64,000 nt of DNA from Streptomyces silvae (GCF_016745505.1 NZ_JAERUC010000111.1:1-64000); one strand, 5' to 3'; shown: positions 49,534 through 59,046, numbered from the stretch's first letter. Notes: a model not told the origin generated them from the letters alone. Numbers and translations: made by a program.

Positions 49534-51006
49534 CTAGATGACCAGGCTCAGCGCGGCGGCGACGACGAAGCCGGCGACCGAGAGGACGGTCTCCAGGACC
49601 GTCCAGGTCTTCAGGGTGTCCCGCTCGGAGATGCCGAAGTACTTGGAGACCATCCAGAAACCGCCGTCGTTGACGTGCGAGGCGAAGATGGAGCCCGCCG
49701 AGATCGCCATGATGATCAGCGCGAGGTGGCCCTGCGACATGCCCTGGTTCTCGACGAGCGGGACGACGATGCCGGCGGTGGTGACGATCGCGACCGTCGC
49801 CGAGCCCTGGGCGACCCGCAGGACGACGGAGATCAGCCAGGCGAGCAGGATGACGGGCAGGCCGACGTCGTTGAAGGTGTCGGCGAGCGCGTCCGCGATG
49901 CCGCTGCCCTTGAGCACGGCTCCGAAGATGCCGCCCGCGCCGACCACCAGCAGGATGTTGCCGACGGGCTTCAGCGAGGACGTCGAGACCGACTCCAGGG
50001 ACTTGCGGGACCAGCCGCGCCGGATGCCCAGCAGGTAGTAGGCGAGGAGCAGGGCGATCGTCAGCGCGACGAACGGGTTGCCGAAGAACTCGATGACGGA
50101 GCGCAGGGTCGACGGGTCGAGCGCGATGGAGGAGAACGTCGCGGCCAGGATGAGGATCAGCGGCGTACCGATGATCGCGAGTACGGTGCCGAGCGGGACG
50201 GGCTTCTCGTGCGGCGTGACACCGGCGGCCTGCTGCTCGGCGACGACGGCGGCCTTGGCCTCGGCGGCGGCCTCGACCATGTCCTGCGGTACGTCGACGA
50301 AGATGCGCTTGCCGATCCAGGCGGCGTAGCCCCAGGCGGCGAGGACGGACGGGATGCCGACGAGGGCGCCCATCAGGATGACCCAGCCGAGGGAGACGTT
50401 GAAGAGGCCCGCTGCGGCGACCGGTCCGGGGTGCGGCGGCAGGAACGCGTGGGTCATGGAGAGGCCGGCCAGCAGCGGCATCGCGTAGAGGATGATCGAC
50501 TTGCCGGAGCGCTTGGCGGCGGCGTACACGATCGGTGCGAGGACGAAGATGCCGACGTCGAAGAAGACCGGGATGCCGAAGATGAGGCCGGTGAGGCCCA
50601 TGGCGAGCGGGGCGCGCTTCTCGCCGAAGAGGTTCAGCAGGCGGGCGCTGAGGACCTCGGCCCCGCCGGACACCTCCAGGATCGCGCCGAGCATCGTGCC
50701 GAGGCCGATGATGATCGCGACGTGCCCGAGGATGCCGCCCATGCCGGATTCGATGACCGAGACGGCCGCCGACTTCTGGACCGTGCCGAAGAGTTCGGTG
50801 ACGGAGAGACCGGCACCCAGGCCGACGGCTATGGACACGGCGAGCAGCGCGACGAACGGCTGGAGCCTGGCCTTGATGATCAGGACGAGCAGGAGTGCGA
50901 TCCCGAGGGCGGCGACGGTCAGCAGACCGGGCGTACCGCCGATCAGGAGGAGCAGTCCACCGGTGTGGGGTGGCGCCTCGGTGGCGGGGGCGGCGGCGAG
51001 CAGCAT
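49534..51006 (-). CDS. GntP family permease
   Basis: A 490-aa, roughly twelve-helix proton symporter of the gluconate permease family (LIIKARLQPFVALL, GMGGILGHVAIIIGLGTMLGAILEVSGGAEVL, THAFLPPHPGPVAAA, ASHVNDGGFWMVSKYFG). Substrates are sugar acids such as gluconate, or D-serine (DsdX branch). Given the neighbouring D-amino-acid enzymes and PfkB kinase, either is possible. It is transcribed with, or downstream of, ridA-iclR-kinase. Confidence 0.9.
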   Translation of the reverse strand: MLLAAAPATEAPPHTGGLLLLIGGTPGLLTVAALGIALLLVLIIKARLQPFVALLAVSIAVGLGAGLSVTELFGTVQKSAAVSVIESGMGGILGHVAIIIGLGTMLGAILEVSGGAEVLSARLLNLFGEKRAPLAMGLTGLIFGIPVFFDVGIFVLAPIVYAAAKRSGKSIILYAMPLLAGLSMTHAFLPPHPGPVAAAGLFNVSLGWVILMGALVGIPSVLAAWGYAAWIGKRIFVDVPQDMVEAAAEAKAAVVAEQQAAGVTPHEKPVPLGTVLAIIGTPLILILAATFSSIALDPSTLRSVIEFFGNPFVALTIALLLAYYLLGIRRGWSRKSLESVSTSSLKPVGNILLVVGAGGIFGAVLKGSGIADALADTFNDVGLPVILLAWLISVVLRVAQGSATVAIVTTAGIVVPLVENQGMSQGHLALIIMAISAGSIFASHVNDGGFWMVSKYFGISERDTLKTWTVLETVLSVAGFVVAAALSLVI

Positions 51007-51160
51007 GAGCGGTCAACTCCGTTGGTGACGGGGTCCTTCGGGGCAGGGGGGAGCGCGGTACGGCGCCCCTCGGGGGAAGGGACGGGGCGCCGTGCCGTGG
51101 GTGAGCGGTTCGGGGAGCCGGCTCTCCGGGGGCGGAGCGCCGGCTCGGCGGATCAGGTGA

Positions 51161-51571
51161 TCAGCCGAGGACCGCGAGTGCGTCGATCTCGATGAGGAGG
51201 CCCTTGGGCAGGCCGACGTACACCGTCGTACGTGCGGAGGCGGGGGCCTTGAGGCCCTGCTCCTCGAAGTACTCGTTGTAGATGGCGTTCATCTCGGCGA
51301 AGTGGTCGACGTCGGTGAGGTAGACGCGCATCATCATGACGTCGTCCCAGCTCGCGCCGCCCTCCTCCAGGATCGCCTTGACGTTGGCGAAGGTCTGGAG
51401 GGTCTGCTCGCGCAGCGTCGGACCGGCCGGGGTGGGGGCCTGGCCCTCGACGGCGGGCAGGAAGCCGACCTGACCTGCGACCTGGAGGATGTTCCCCTTC
51501 TTCACGCCGTGCGAGAACTTCGCGGGCGGGGTGGTGTGGGTGCTGGGGGTGAGGGCGGTCTTCTCGGTCAT
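51161..51571 (-). CDS. RidA family enamine/imine deaminase
   Basis: A 136-aa YjgF/RidA/Rid-type protein (NILQVAGQVGFLPA, QTLQTFANVKAILEEGGASWDDVMMMRVYLTD, ARTTVYVGLPKGLLIEIDALAVL; the arginine of ARTTV contacts substrate). It hydrolyses reactive 2-aminoacrylate-type intermediates produced by PLP deaminases, which fits the adjacent D-amino-acid dehydratase/aldolase-like gene. It starts 6 nt after the iclR stop. Confidence 0.9.
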   Translation of the reverse strand: MTEKTALTPSTHTTPPAKFSHGVKKGNILQVAGQVGFLPAVEGQAPTPAGPTLREQTLQTFANVKAILEEGGASWDDVMMMRVYLTDVDHFAEMNAIYNEYFEEQGLKAPASARTTVYVGLPKGLLIEIDALAVLG

Positions 51572-51577
51572 GGTGGT

Positions 51578-52336
51578 TCAGGCTTTCTTGGTGGGGGTGG
51601 TTCCGGAGTACTCCCGGCTGATGGTGTCCGCGGTGCGGCGTACCAGGGGGAGCAGGGTGAGGAGTTCCTCGGCGGTGACGACCACGTTCGGTGCGGACAC
51701 CGACATGGCGGCGACGACCCGCCCGTCCGCGCCCCGGATGGGGGCGCCGACGCAGTTGATGGACTCCTCGTGGCCTCCGAGGTCGGTGGCCCAGCCCTGT
51801 TCGCGTACGACGGCGAGTTCCTTGAGGAAGGCGCCGGCGTTCGGGAGCGAACGGGACGTGTACATGGGGTAGTCGAGCCGTTCGGCGATGGCGCGCCGTT
51901 CGGGCTCGGGGAGGTCGGCGAGGAGCAGCTTGGCGACCGCGGCGACGGTGATCGCGACGGGTTTGCCGATCCGTGAGTACATCCGGACCGGGTAGCGGCT
52001 CTCGACCTTGTCGATGTAGAGGACCTCGTTCTCCTCGTACACGGCGAGGTGGACGGTGTGTCCGCACTGTTCGTTGAGCGCGACGAGGTGGCTGTGGGCG
52101 ATCTCGCGTACGTCGAGGTTCTCGACGGCTTCCTGGGCGAGCGCGAAGAGCCGGGCGCCGAGGCGGTAGCGCTGGTCCTCCTGGCGGTAGACCAGGCCGT
52201 GCTCGTGGAGCGTACGGAGCAGGCGCAGCGCCGTGGACTTGTGGACACCCAGTCGCTCGGCGACCTGGCCGAGGTCGGCGGGGCCCTGGGCGAGCAGCGG
52301 CAGGATGCTCAGCGCGCGGTCGACGGTCTGGCTCAT
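51578..52336 (-). CDS. IclR family transcriptional regulator
   Basis: A 252-aa regulator: N-terminal winged helix (about residues 4-65, AERLGVHKSTALRLLRTLHEHGLV) and an IclR effector domain (VEENEVLYIDKVES-like, IGKPVAITVAAVAKLLLAD, NCVGAPIRGADGRVVAAMSVSAP). It overlaps the kinase stop by ATGA. It probably binds the two overlapping palindromes at 53489-53514 and represses both divergent arms of the locus until a D-amino acid or sugar acid is present. Confidence 0.9.
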   Translation of the reverse strand: MSQTVDRALSILPLLAQGPADLGQVAERLGVHKSTALRLLRTLHEHGLVYRQEDQRYRLGARLFALAQEAVENLDVREIAHSHLVALNEQCGHTVHLAVYEENEVLYIDKVESRYPVRMYSRIGKPVAITVAAVAKLLLADLPEPERRAIAERLDYPMYTSRSLPNAGAFLKELAVVREQGWATDLGGHEESINCVGAPIRGADGRVVAAMSVSAPNVVVTAEELLTLLPLVRRTADTISREYSGTTPTKKA

Positions 52337-53400
52337 GTGACTCGTACCTCCTCGTTCGCCCCGGCGGTGACGGTCCAGCCGGGGCCGAGACGAAGTGTGC
52401 CCCAGGCCTCGTCGTCGAGGGCGGCGAGCCGGTCGGCGTGGTCGCGGGGCGGGGGGCCGGTGAGGTCGCCGGGGACGGTGAGGACGGCGGCGGCCATGAG
52501 GTGGCCGTGCCGGGCGCGGTCGCGTACGGGGAGGTCGCGGAGGGTGGCGGAGAGGAACCCGGCGGCGAAGGCGTCGCCCGCGCCGACGGCGGCGACGACG
52601 TCGACGTGCAGGGAGGGGACGGTGGTGACGGTGTCCGCCGCCGTGCCGCTGCCGGTCCGGCCGGTCCTGGAGAAGACGGTGACGCCGTCGGAGCCGCGCT
52701 TGACGACCAGGACGCCGGGTTCGGGCAGGGCGGCGCGGATCGCCTCGGTGCCGTGGACGCCCCAGGCCTCCTCGGCCTCGTCCTCGCCGACGAAGACGAG
52801 GTCGCTGCGGCGGGCGAGGTCGAGCAGGACCTCGGGGCCGGCCTCGCCGTCGCGCCAGAGGCCGGGGCGGTGGTTGACGTCGAAGGAGATCAGGGGGCGG
52901 TCCTCACGGGGTGCGGTGAGGTCGCGGAGGAGGGCCAGGCAGTCGGCGGAGAGCGCGGCGGTGATGCCGGAGAGGTGCAGGACGCGGGTGTCGAGGAGGT
53001 CCTCGTACGGCACGTTCTCCGGGGACATCGCGGAGGCCGCGGAGCCGGCCCGGTAGTACGCCACCTCGTGGGTGTCGGTGGCCCGGTCCGTCGCGGTGCG
53101 GAAGTAGATGCCGGTGGGGCGGCCGGGGTCGCGGCGGACGGCGGAGGTGTCGACGCCGTAGCCGGCGATGGTGTCGACGAGGTGGTCGCCGAAGCCGTCG
53201 GCGCCGACCCTCCCGACCCACTTCGCCCGGTGGCCCGCGGCGGCGAGGGCGCAGGCGACGTTGGACTCGGCGCCTCCGATGCCCCGGCCGAAGGAGGGGA
53301 CGTCGGCGAGGCGGCCCGGCTGCGAGGGCAGGAACGTCACCATGGACTCGCCGAGGCAGACGACGTCCGCGGTGGCTGTCCTGGCTGCGGATCCGGGCAC
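52333..53400 (-). CDS. PfkB family sugar kinase (KdgK-like)
   Basis: A 355-aa ribokinase-fold enzyme: N-terminal VVCLGESMVTFLP, GGAESNVACALAAAGH, and the PfkB signature with catalytic Asp in VAAVGAGDAFAAGFLSA. The closest type is 2-keto-3-deoxygluconate kinase. With GntP it suggests sugar-acid use. GTG 53400 is the first gene of the left arm, divergent from the D-threonine aldolase-like gene. Confidence 0.88.
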   Translation of the reverse strand: MPGSAARTATADVVCLGESMVTFLPSQPGRLADVPSFGRGIGGAESNVACALAAAGHRAKWVGRVGADGFGDHLVDTIAGYGVDTSAVRRDPGRPTGIYFRTATDRATDTHEVAYYRAGSAASAMSPENVPYEDLLDTRVLHLSGITAALSADCLALLRDLTAPREDRPLISFDVNHRPGLWRDGEAGPEVLLDLARRSDLVFVGEDEAEEAWGVHGTEAIRAALPEPGVLVVKRGSDGVTVFSRTGRTGSGTAADTVTTVPSLHVDVVAAVGAGDAFAAGFLSATLRDLPVRDRARHGHLMAAAVLTVPGDLTGPPPRDHADRLAALDDEAWGTLRLGPGWTVTAGANEEVRVT

Positions 53401-53488
53401 TCTGGGCTCCTCGTGGTCGGCCTTGGGCGCCGGTGGTCACCATTGACCCGGCATCGGCTCGGATGTTAGACAGCCTTGAGCGATATAC

Positions 53489-53514
53489 GCAACGCCTGTT
53501 GCACACAATGCAAC
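53489..53514. promoter_or_regulatory. Overlapping inverted repeats, candidate IclR operator
   Basis: GCAAC-GCCT-GTTGC at 53489-53502 overlaps GTTGCA-CACAA-TGCAAC at 53498-53514; both are perfect palindromes sharing GTTGC. They lie between the divergent kinase and deaminase/aldolase genes and are AT-rich for this genome. The IclR regulator of the same locus is the likely binder. Confidence 0.75.
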
Positions 53515-53537
53515 GACTAGTTCCCGAGGAGACCCCC

Positions 53538-54839
53538 TTGGCCGCCGAGCAGTCCCCCGAACAGTCCGTGACGGCACTCGCCGGCGAACGGGTCGACCAC
53601 CGCTTCAAGGCGCTGCCGCCCGACGCCGAGGGGCTGACCGTGGGCGCGCTGGCGGCCGAGCGCCGCAACCTCTTCACGGGCGGGTTCACCACCCCGGTGC
53701 TGGCCCTGTCCGCCGAGTCCGTCGAGGCCAACCTCGCCCTGCTGGAGACGTACGCGGAGCGGCACGGCCTGGCCTTCGCGCCGCACGGCAAGACGTCGAT
53801 GTCCCCTCAGCTCTTCGCCCGGCAGCTGGAGTACGGCGCGTGGGGCATCACCGCGGCCGTCCCCCACCAGGCCCGGGTGTACCGCGCGTACGGCATCGGG
53901 CGGATCGTCCTCGCCAACGAGCTCGTCGACGCGGTGGCGCTGCGCTGGCTCGCCGGTGAGCTGGACGCCGACCCCGGCTTCACGTTCGCCTGTTACGTGG
54001 ACTCGGTGCGCGGCGTCGAGCTGATGGACGAGGCCCTGCGCGCGGCGGGTGCCGTACGCCCCGTGGACGTCGTGATCGAGCTGGGTGCCGGCGACGGCGC
54101 CCGCACCGGCGCCCGTACGGAGGCGGACTGCGCGGCGGTCGCGGACGCGGTGGCGGCCACCTCCACCCTGCGGCTCGTGGGTGTCGCGGGGTACGAGGGC
54201 GAGGTGCCGGACGCCTCACCGGAACGCGTGCGGGAGTGGCTGCGCCGGCTCGTCGCACTGGCGGCGGACCTCGACGCGGCCGGACGCTTCGCCGCGCTCG
54301 CCGACGGTGAGGAGATCCTGGTCAGCGCGGGCGGCAGCGCCTGGTTCGACGCGGTCGCCGATGTCTTCGCCGAGGTCCCCGCGCTGAGCCGGCCCGTCCT
54401 CAAGCTGCTGCGCTCCGGCGCGTACGTCAGCCACGACGACGGCCACTACCGCCACCTCACCCCCTTCAACCGGATCCCCGAGGAGGGCACGCTTCAGCCC
54501 GCCTTCCGCCTCTGGGCCCAGGTCGTCTCCCGGCCCACCGCCGAGCAGGCCTTCGTCAACGCGGGCAAGCGCGACGCGGCGTACGACCTGGACCTCCCCG
54601 AGGCGCAGGTCGTCCGCTCCGCCCGCGACGGCTCGGTCCGCCCTGCCACCGGCATCACGGTCAGCGGGCTCTCCGACCAGCACGGGTGGGTGCGTACGGA
54701 GGCGGGGGCGGAGCTGGAGGTCGGCGACTGGATCGGCATGGGGCTCTCGCACCCCTGCACGTCGTTCGACAAGTGGCAGTTGATCCCGCTGGTGGAGGCG
54801 GACGGCACGGTCACGGACTACATCCGCACCTTCTTCTGA
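53538..54839 (+). CDS. D-threonine aldolase/D-serine dehydratase-like PLP enzyme
   Basis: A 433-aa fold-III (alanine racemase-like) PLP enzyme: FTTPVLALSAESVEANLALLETYAERHGLAFAPHGKTSMSP contains the PLP lysine, then TAAVPHQARVYRAYGIGRIVLANELVD and a C-terminal DSD1-type domain with the zinc-site-like SHPCTSFDKW. It is often annotated as amino-acid deaminase/aldolase. TTG 53538 was chosen because GAGGAG lies 6 nt upstream; the ATG at 53508 falls inside the operator. The D-aminoacylase gene follows after 48 nt. Confidence 0.85.
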   Translation: MAAEQSPEQSVTALAGERVDHRFKALPPDAEGLTVGALAAERRNLFTGGFTTPVLALSAESVEANLALLETYAERHGLAFAPHGKTSMSPQLFARQLEYGAWGITAAVPHQARVYRAYGIGRIVLANELVDAVALRWLAGELDADPGFTFACYVDSVRGVELMDEALRAAGAVRPVDVVIELGAGDGARTGARTEADCAAVADAVAATSTLRLVGVAGYEGEVPDASPERVREWLRRLVALAADLDAAGRFAALADGEEILVSAGGSAWFDAVADVFAEVPALSRPVLKLLRSGAYVSHDDGHYRHLTPFNRIPEEGTLQPAFRLWAQVVSRPTAEQAFVNAGKRDAAYDLDLPEAQVVRSARDGSVRPATGITVSGLSDQHGWVRTEAGAELEVGDWIGMGLSHPCTSFDKWQLIPLVEADGTVTDYIRTFF

Positions 54840-54887
54840 TCCCTGCGGGGCCTGCTCCCCCGCACCTCTGAAAGGCGAGCTGCACCC

Positions 54888-56510
54888 ATGGACCTGGCTA
54901 TTCGCCACGCGACCGTCGTCGACGGCACCGGCACCCCCGCCTACCGCGCCGACATCGGCATCACGGACGGCCGGATCACCGAGATCCGCGGGGAGGGCGA
55001 CGGCCCCCGCCCCGCCGCCACCCGCACCCTGGACGCCGACGGCCTCGCGCTCGCGCCGGGCTTCATCGACATGCACGCGCACAGCGACCTGGCCCTGCTG
55101 CGCGACCCCGACCACAGCGCGAAGGCCGCCCAGGGCGTCACCCTGGAGGTCCTCGGCCAGGACGGCCTGTCCTACGCCCCCGCCGACGACCGCACTCTCG
55201 CCGAGGTCCGCCGCTCCATCGCCGGGTGGAACGGCGACGGCAGCGACATCGACTTCGACTGGCGCACCGTCGGCGGCTATCTGGACCGCCTCGACCGCAA
55301 CTTCGGCGGCCAGGGCATCGCCGTCAACGCCGCCTACCTCATCCCGCAGGGCACCGTCCGGATGCTCGCCGTCGGCTGGGACGACCGCCCCGCCACCGAC
55401 GCCGAGCTGGACCGCATGAGGGAGCTCGTCGCCCAGGGCATGGCCGAGGGCGCGGTCGGCATGTCCTCCGGCCTGACGTACACCCCCGGGATGTACGCGA
55501 AGGACGCCGAACTCACCGAGCTGTGCCGGGTGGTGGCGGAGCACGGCGGCTACTACTGCCCGCACCACCGCTCGTACGGGGCGGGAGCCCTCCAGGCGTA
55601 CGAGGAGATGGTGCAGCTCACCCGCGACGCCGGGTGCGCCCTCCATCTCGCCCACGCCACGATGAACTTCGGTGTGAACAAGGGCAAGGCGCCCGAGCTG
55701 CTGGCCCTCCTGGACGACGCGCTCGCGTCGGGGTCGGACATCACGCTCGACACCTATCCGTACACGCCGGGCTGCACCACCCTCGTGGCGATGCTGCCCA
55801 GCTGGGCCAACGAGGGCGGCCCGGAGTCGGTCCTGACCCGCCTCGCCGACGAGGCGACGGCGGAGCGGATGCGTCACGACGTCGAGGTCGTGGGGTCCGA
55901 CGGCTGCCACGGCGTCCCGATCGAGTGGGACCGGATCGAGATCTCGGGCGTAGGCTCCCCCGAACTCGCCGGATACGTCGGCCGTACGGTGGCCGAGTCG
56001 GCCCGGCTGCGCGGCGAGGAGCCCTGGGTGACGGCCCGCCGGCTGCTCGTCGAGGACCGGCTGGGCACGACGATCCTCCAGCACGTCGGCCACGAGGACA
56101 ACGTCCGGCAGATCATGCGCCACCGGGTCCACACCGGCGGCAGCGACGGCATCCTCCAGGGCGACAAGCCGCACCCCCGCGCGTACGGCACGTTCCCCCA
56201 GTACCTCGGGCGGTACGTCCGGGAGCTGGGCATCCTCTCGCTGGAGGAGTGCGTCGCCCACCTCACGTCCCGGCCGGCGGCCCGGCTGCGGCTGCCCGAC
56301 CGCGGGTACGTCCGCGAGGGCTACCGCGCGGACCTGGTCCTCTTCGACCCCGCCACGGTGGCCGCGGGGTCGACCTTCGATGAGCCCCGCACCCTCCCCG
56401 TCGGCATCCCGCACGTCCTGATCGACGGCCGGTTCGTCATCGAGGACGGCAGGCGGACCTCCGTCCTGGCGGGCCGGTCGGTACGCGGCACGGGCGCCCC
56501 CCGGGCCTGA
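54888..56510 (+). CDS. D-aminoacylase / N-acyl-D-amino acid deacylase
   Basis: A 540-aa amidohydrolase: metal-binding GFIDMHAHSD near residues 58-67, PQGTVRMLAVGW, HLAHATMNFG, LQHVGHEDNVRQIM and the catalytic Asp in TGGSDGIL. It removes the acyl group from N-acyl-D-amino acids, feeding the upstream PLP enzyme; RidA then detoxifies the product. This gene set is recurrent in Streptomyces. ATG 54888 follows AAAGGCGAG. Confidence 0.92.
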   Translation: MDLAIRHATVVDGTGTPAYRADIGITDGRITEIRGEGDGPRPAATRTLDADGLALAPGFIDMHAHSDLALLRDPDHSAKAAQGVTLEVLGQDGLSYAPADDRTLAEVRRSIAGWNGDGSDIDFDWRTVGGYLDRLDRNFGGQGIAVNAAYLIPQGTVRMLAVGWDDRPATDAELDRMRELVAQGMAEGAVGMSSGLTYTPGMYAKDAELTELCRVVAEHGGYYCPHHRSYGAGALQAYEEMVQLTRDAGCALHLAHATMNFGVNKGKAPELLALLDDALASGSDITLDTYPYTPGCTTLVAMLPSWANEGGPESVLTRLADEATAERMRHDVEVVGSDGCHGVPIEWDRIEISGVGSPELAGYVGRTVAESARLRGEEPWVTARRLLVEDRLGTTILQHVGHEDNVRQIMRHRVHTGGSDGILQGDKPHPRAYGTFPQYLGRYVRELGILSLEECVAHLTSRPAARLRLPDRGYVREGYRADLVLFDPATVAAGSTFDEPRTLPVGIPHVLIDGRFVIEDGRRTSVLAGRSVRGTGAPRA

Positions 56511-56538
56511 GACCGCCGCCGCCCCGGGCACCCAGCCA

Positions 56539-56574
56539 CCTCGGCCCGCCGGCCCCGACCCCGGCGGGCCGAGG
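56539..56574 (+). terminator. Terminator after the D-aminoacylase gene
   Basis: A perfect 14-bp stem, CCTCGGCCCGCCGG at 56539-56552 with its complement at 56561-56574, and an 8-nt loop. Confidence 0.85.
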
Positions 56575-56743
56575 TACGTCACGACCCCAACTCGCTTATG
56601 TCCACGAACGGTTCGCATCCGGTCCCGGTCCCCCCACCACGGGCCGCGGATGCTTTACCAGGGAGTCACGCCGCTCCTACACTCCGTCGAAGACCTGGAG
56701 ATCACTCGGTCGCACCGGACCGGTTCACAACGGAGTGTCCCCA

Positions 56744-57742
56744 TTGCCTGAGCACAAAATGCTCGTACTCGGGTTGTCGCACATCGAGGAAGACATCTAC
56801 CGGCATCTGCTCCGCAACCCCGGCATCGAGGTGGACGAGATCCACGTCCTGCTCCGCCACGAGGCCGAGCCGACCCGCCGGTCCATCCGGAGACTGCGCG
56901 AGCTGAAGATCATCCAGCAGGTCGACGGCCAGACCCGGGCCTGTGAGCCCGAGCTCGTGGTGGCCCGCCTCGCCGAACAGCGACTGGAGGAGCTGTACGA
57001 CGACATCCGCTCGCTGACCCATCTCCGCCCCCTCGTGGACTCGCTGGGGCGGGAGATCCCCGAACCGGAGCCGGAGGACGACGAGAAGCCCGTCGAGCGG
57101 ATCACCGGCCTGGAGGCGATCCGTACGCGCCTGGACGAGCTGGCGTTCTTCGCCCGGGAGGAAGTGCTCGCCGCCGAGCCCTACGACGCGCTCACACCCG
57201 AGAACATCGAGAACTCCCGGCCCCTGGACCTGCGCTGCCTGCGCCGTGGTGTCAGCTGCCGCAGTCTGATCCGCCGGGTCGCCATGGAGGACGGGCCGAC
57301 CCTCGCCTACCTCCAGGAACTCACCGCGGCGGGTGCGCGGATCAGGGTCCTGGACGAGCTGGACGAGCTCATGCTCGTCTACGACCGGCACACCGCGCTG
57401 GTGCCGCTGGACCCCGGCAACACGGCCAAGGGGGCGCTGTGTTCCCAGGAGGAGGGCATCGTCACCACCGTCGTCAACAACTTCGAGCGGCTCTGGGCGG
57501 GGGCGGAGGACTTCGCCGCCCTGGCCGGGCAGCGCGACGGCGCGGACGGCCCCGGGCCCACCGAGATCCAGGCGAAGGTGCTGCGCCTGATGTGCACGGT
57601 CGGCAAGGACGAGATCGGCGCCCGCGAGGCGGGCATCGCCCTGCGCACCTACCGCCGCCACATCTCGGACCTGATGCAGCTGCTGGGCGCGGAGAACCGG
57701 GCCCACGCGGCACTGCTCGCCCGCGAACGCAACTGGATCTGA
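56744..57742 (+). CDS. Helix-turn-helix (TrmB/LuxR-like) transcriptional regulator
   Basis: A 332-aa regulator of a Streptomyces-typical family: N-terminal TrmB-like winged helix (LGLSHIEEDIYRHLLRNPGIEVDEI), a central phospholipase-D-like region (LRRGVSCRSLIRRVAMEDGPTLAYLQELTAAGARIRVLDEL) and a C-terminal HTH (REAGIALRTYRRHISDLMQLLGA). TTG 56744 was chosen because CGGAG lies 8 nt upstream; GTG 56735 is the alternative. The target is unknown. A single-gene transcript followed by a convergent small gene. Confidence 0.8.
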   Translation: MPEHKMLVLGLSHIEEDIYRHLLRNPGIEVDEIHVLLRHEAEPTRRSIRRLRELKIIQQVDGQTRACEPELVVARLAEQRLEELYDDIRSLTHLRPLVDSLGREIPEPEPEDDEKPVERITGLEAIRTRLDELAFFAREEVLAAEPYDALTPENIENSRPLDLRCLRRGVSCRSLIRRVAMEDGPTLAYLQELTAAGARIRVLDELDELMLVYDRHTALVPLDPGNTAKGALCSQEEGIVTTVVNNFERLWAGAEDFAALAGQRDGADGPGPTEIQAKVLRLMCTVGKDEIGAREAGIALRTYRRHISDLMQLLGAENRAHAALLARERNWI

Positions 57743-57780
57743 GGGCCGCCGGCTTCCGGACGTACCGGGTTGCCGACGGC

Positions 57781-57807
57781 CTGTCGGTCCTGTCGGTCCT
57801 GTCAGTC
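57781..57807. repeat. 9-bp tandem repeat
   Basis: CTGTCGGTC is repeated at 57781-57789 and 57790-57798 and, with one change, 57799-57807, between the HTH regulator stop and the small secreted peptide gene. Confidence 0.8.
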
Positions 57808-57821
57808 CTGGCGCCGGTCCG

Positions 57822-58037
57822 TCACGTGCCGGGGCAGCTGACGGGCGGCTTCCCCTGCCACCCGTTGATCGGGCCCCGGCAGGGGTCGTCCCAGGGGGAG
57901 TCGGCCACCTGCCGTACGCCCCTGTCCGCACCGCCCGCCTGACCGGCCGCCACCCAGGACGACCCGGCCAGCGTGAGGACCACCAGAGCCGCTCCCGCCA
58001 TGGCTCCACGAGTACCGCCGAAGATCACACGCATCAT
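57822..58037 (-). CDS. Small secreted peptide
   Basis: A 71-aa product. Residues 1-35 form a signal peptide (MMRVIFGGTRGAMAGAALVVLTLAG, ending near VAAGQA). The mature part of about 36 residues has two cysteines (DDPCRGPINGWQGKPPVSC) likely to form a disulfide. GAGG lies a few nt upstream of the ATG. The family was not recognised. It lies between a regulator and a secreted protease. Confidence 0.65.
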   Translation of the reverse strand: MMRVIFGGTRGAMAGAALVVLTLAGSSWVAAGQAGGADRGVRQVADSPWDDPCRGPINGWQGKPPVSCPGT

Positions 58038-58206
58038 GTTTCCTCGCAACCCGCCCGGCGCCCCAGTCCCCGTACAGCTGGGGCGTCCCGGGTGAACAGC
58101 CGTCAGTCTGGCACCCGGGGCACCCGTGCGGGACGGCCGAGCGAGGCAGCCTCCTGCCAACCGGGAGGCAGGATCCTGCCGTTCCCCGGAGGCCGCCCCG
58201 CCCCGG

Positions 58207-59046
58207 TCACGGCTTGGGCAGCGCGCACCCGGCCAGGTCCAGGTCGATCTCGTTGCCGCTGCCGATGCAGGGCACGATGCCGTAGGTCTGCTGGGCGTAG
58301 TTGATGCCCTCGCGTACGGTCACGGCGCCGTTCTCGTCGACCTCGCACGGGTTGTTGTCCGTGCACTCCTGCCCGTCCTCGTTACCGGTGTTGTTGACGG
58401 CGACCACCTTGCCGGTCGCGTCGTCGATCACCGGGGAGCCGGACGTGCCGCCGATGGTCTGGCAGGCGGAGGTGTAGCGGACCGAGTCCTTCCAGGTCCA
58501 GGCGCCTTCCTTGAGCCGGTAGGCGAACCCGTCGACGGCGCAGCTGTACGTGCGCTTCCAGTAGCCCGAGGCGACCGTGATGGCGGTGCCCTGCGCCGGG
58601 CGCCCTGCGTCGAGCTCCAGGGCCTCGATGCCGTAGCTGCTCTCGATCTGGGCGTACGTGCTGGTGAGCCGGTAGAGCGAGACGTCCGTGTCGGTCATCG
58701 TGCCGTACGCGACCTTGTCGGCGCGCAGGGTGCCGACGCCGCTGCCCGCCCCGTTCAGCAGGGTGAAGCTCCGGGTCGAGGCCTGGTCGAGGACGACCTT
58801 GCCGGGGGCGGGGAAACCGGACTCCAGGCAGTGCCCGTTGGACAGGACGAGGGCCGGGTCGTCGGGGAGCGAGGACGGTGCCCGCACGACCGATCCGGAA
58901 CAGTTGCTGAGCGCGACGGTCCCGGCGAGATCGACGGCCTTCACCCGGACGTCGGCGGTGTCCTGGCCGGTGGCCGCGGTTGCGGGTGCGATGCCCGCGC
59001 CGAGGAACAGGACAGCAAAAAGCGCACCGATGAGAGGCTTCTTCAT
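58207..59046 (-). CDS. Secreted trypsin-like serine protease
   Basis: A 279-aa exported protein with a signal peptide (residues 1-25, MKKPLIGALFAVLFLGAGIAPATA). The chymotrypsin-fold triad is visible as His in LSNGHCLES, Asp in TDTDVSLYRL and Ser in GGTSGSPVID. Several cysteines suggest disulfides. GGAGGGG lies 9 nt upstream of the ATG. A leader-like inverted repeat (GGCAGGATCCTGCC at 58167-58180) lies downstream and may help end transcription. Confidence 0.9.
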   Translation of the reverse strand: MKKPLIGALFAVLFLGAGIAPATAATGQDTADVRVKAVDLAGTVALSNCSGSVVRAPSSLPDDPALVLSNGHCLESGFPAPGKVVLDQASTRSFTLLNGAGSGVGTLRADKVAYGTMTDTDVSLYRLTSTYAQIESSYGIEALELDAGRPAQGTAITVASGYWKRTYSCAVDGFAYRLKEGAWTWKDSVRYTSACQTIGGTSGSPVIDDATGKVVAVNNTGNEDGQECTDNNPCEVDENGAVTVREGINYAQQTYGIVPCIGSGNEIDLDLAGCALPKP

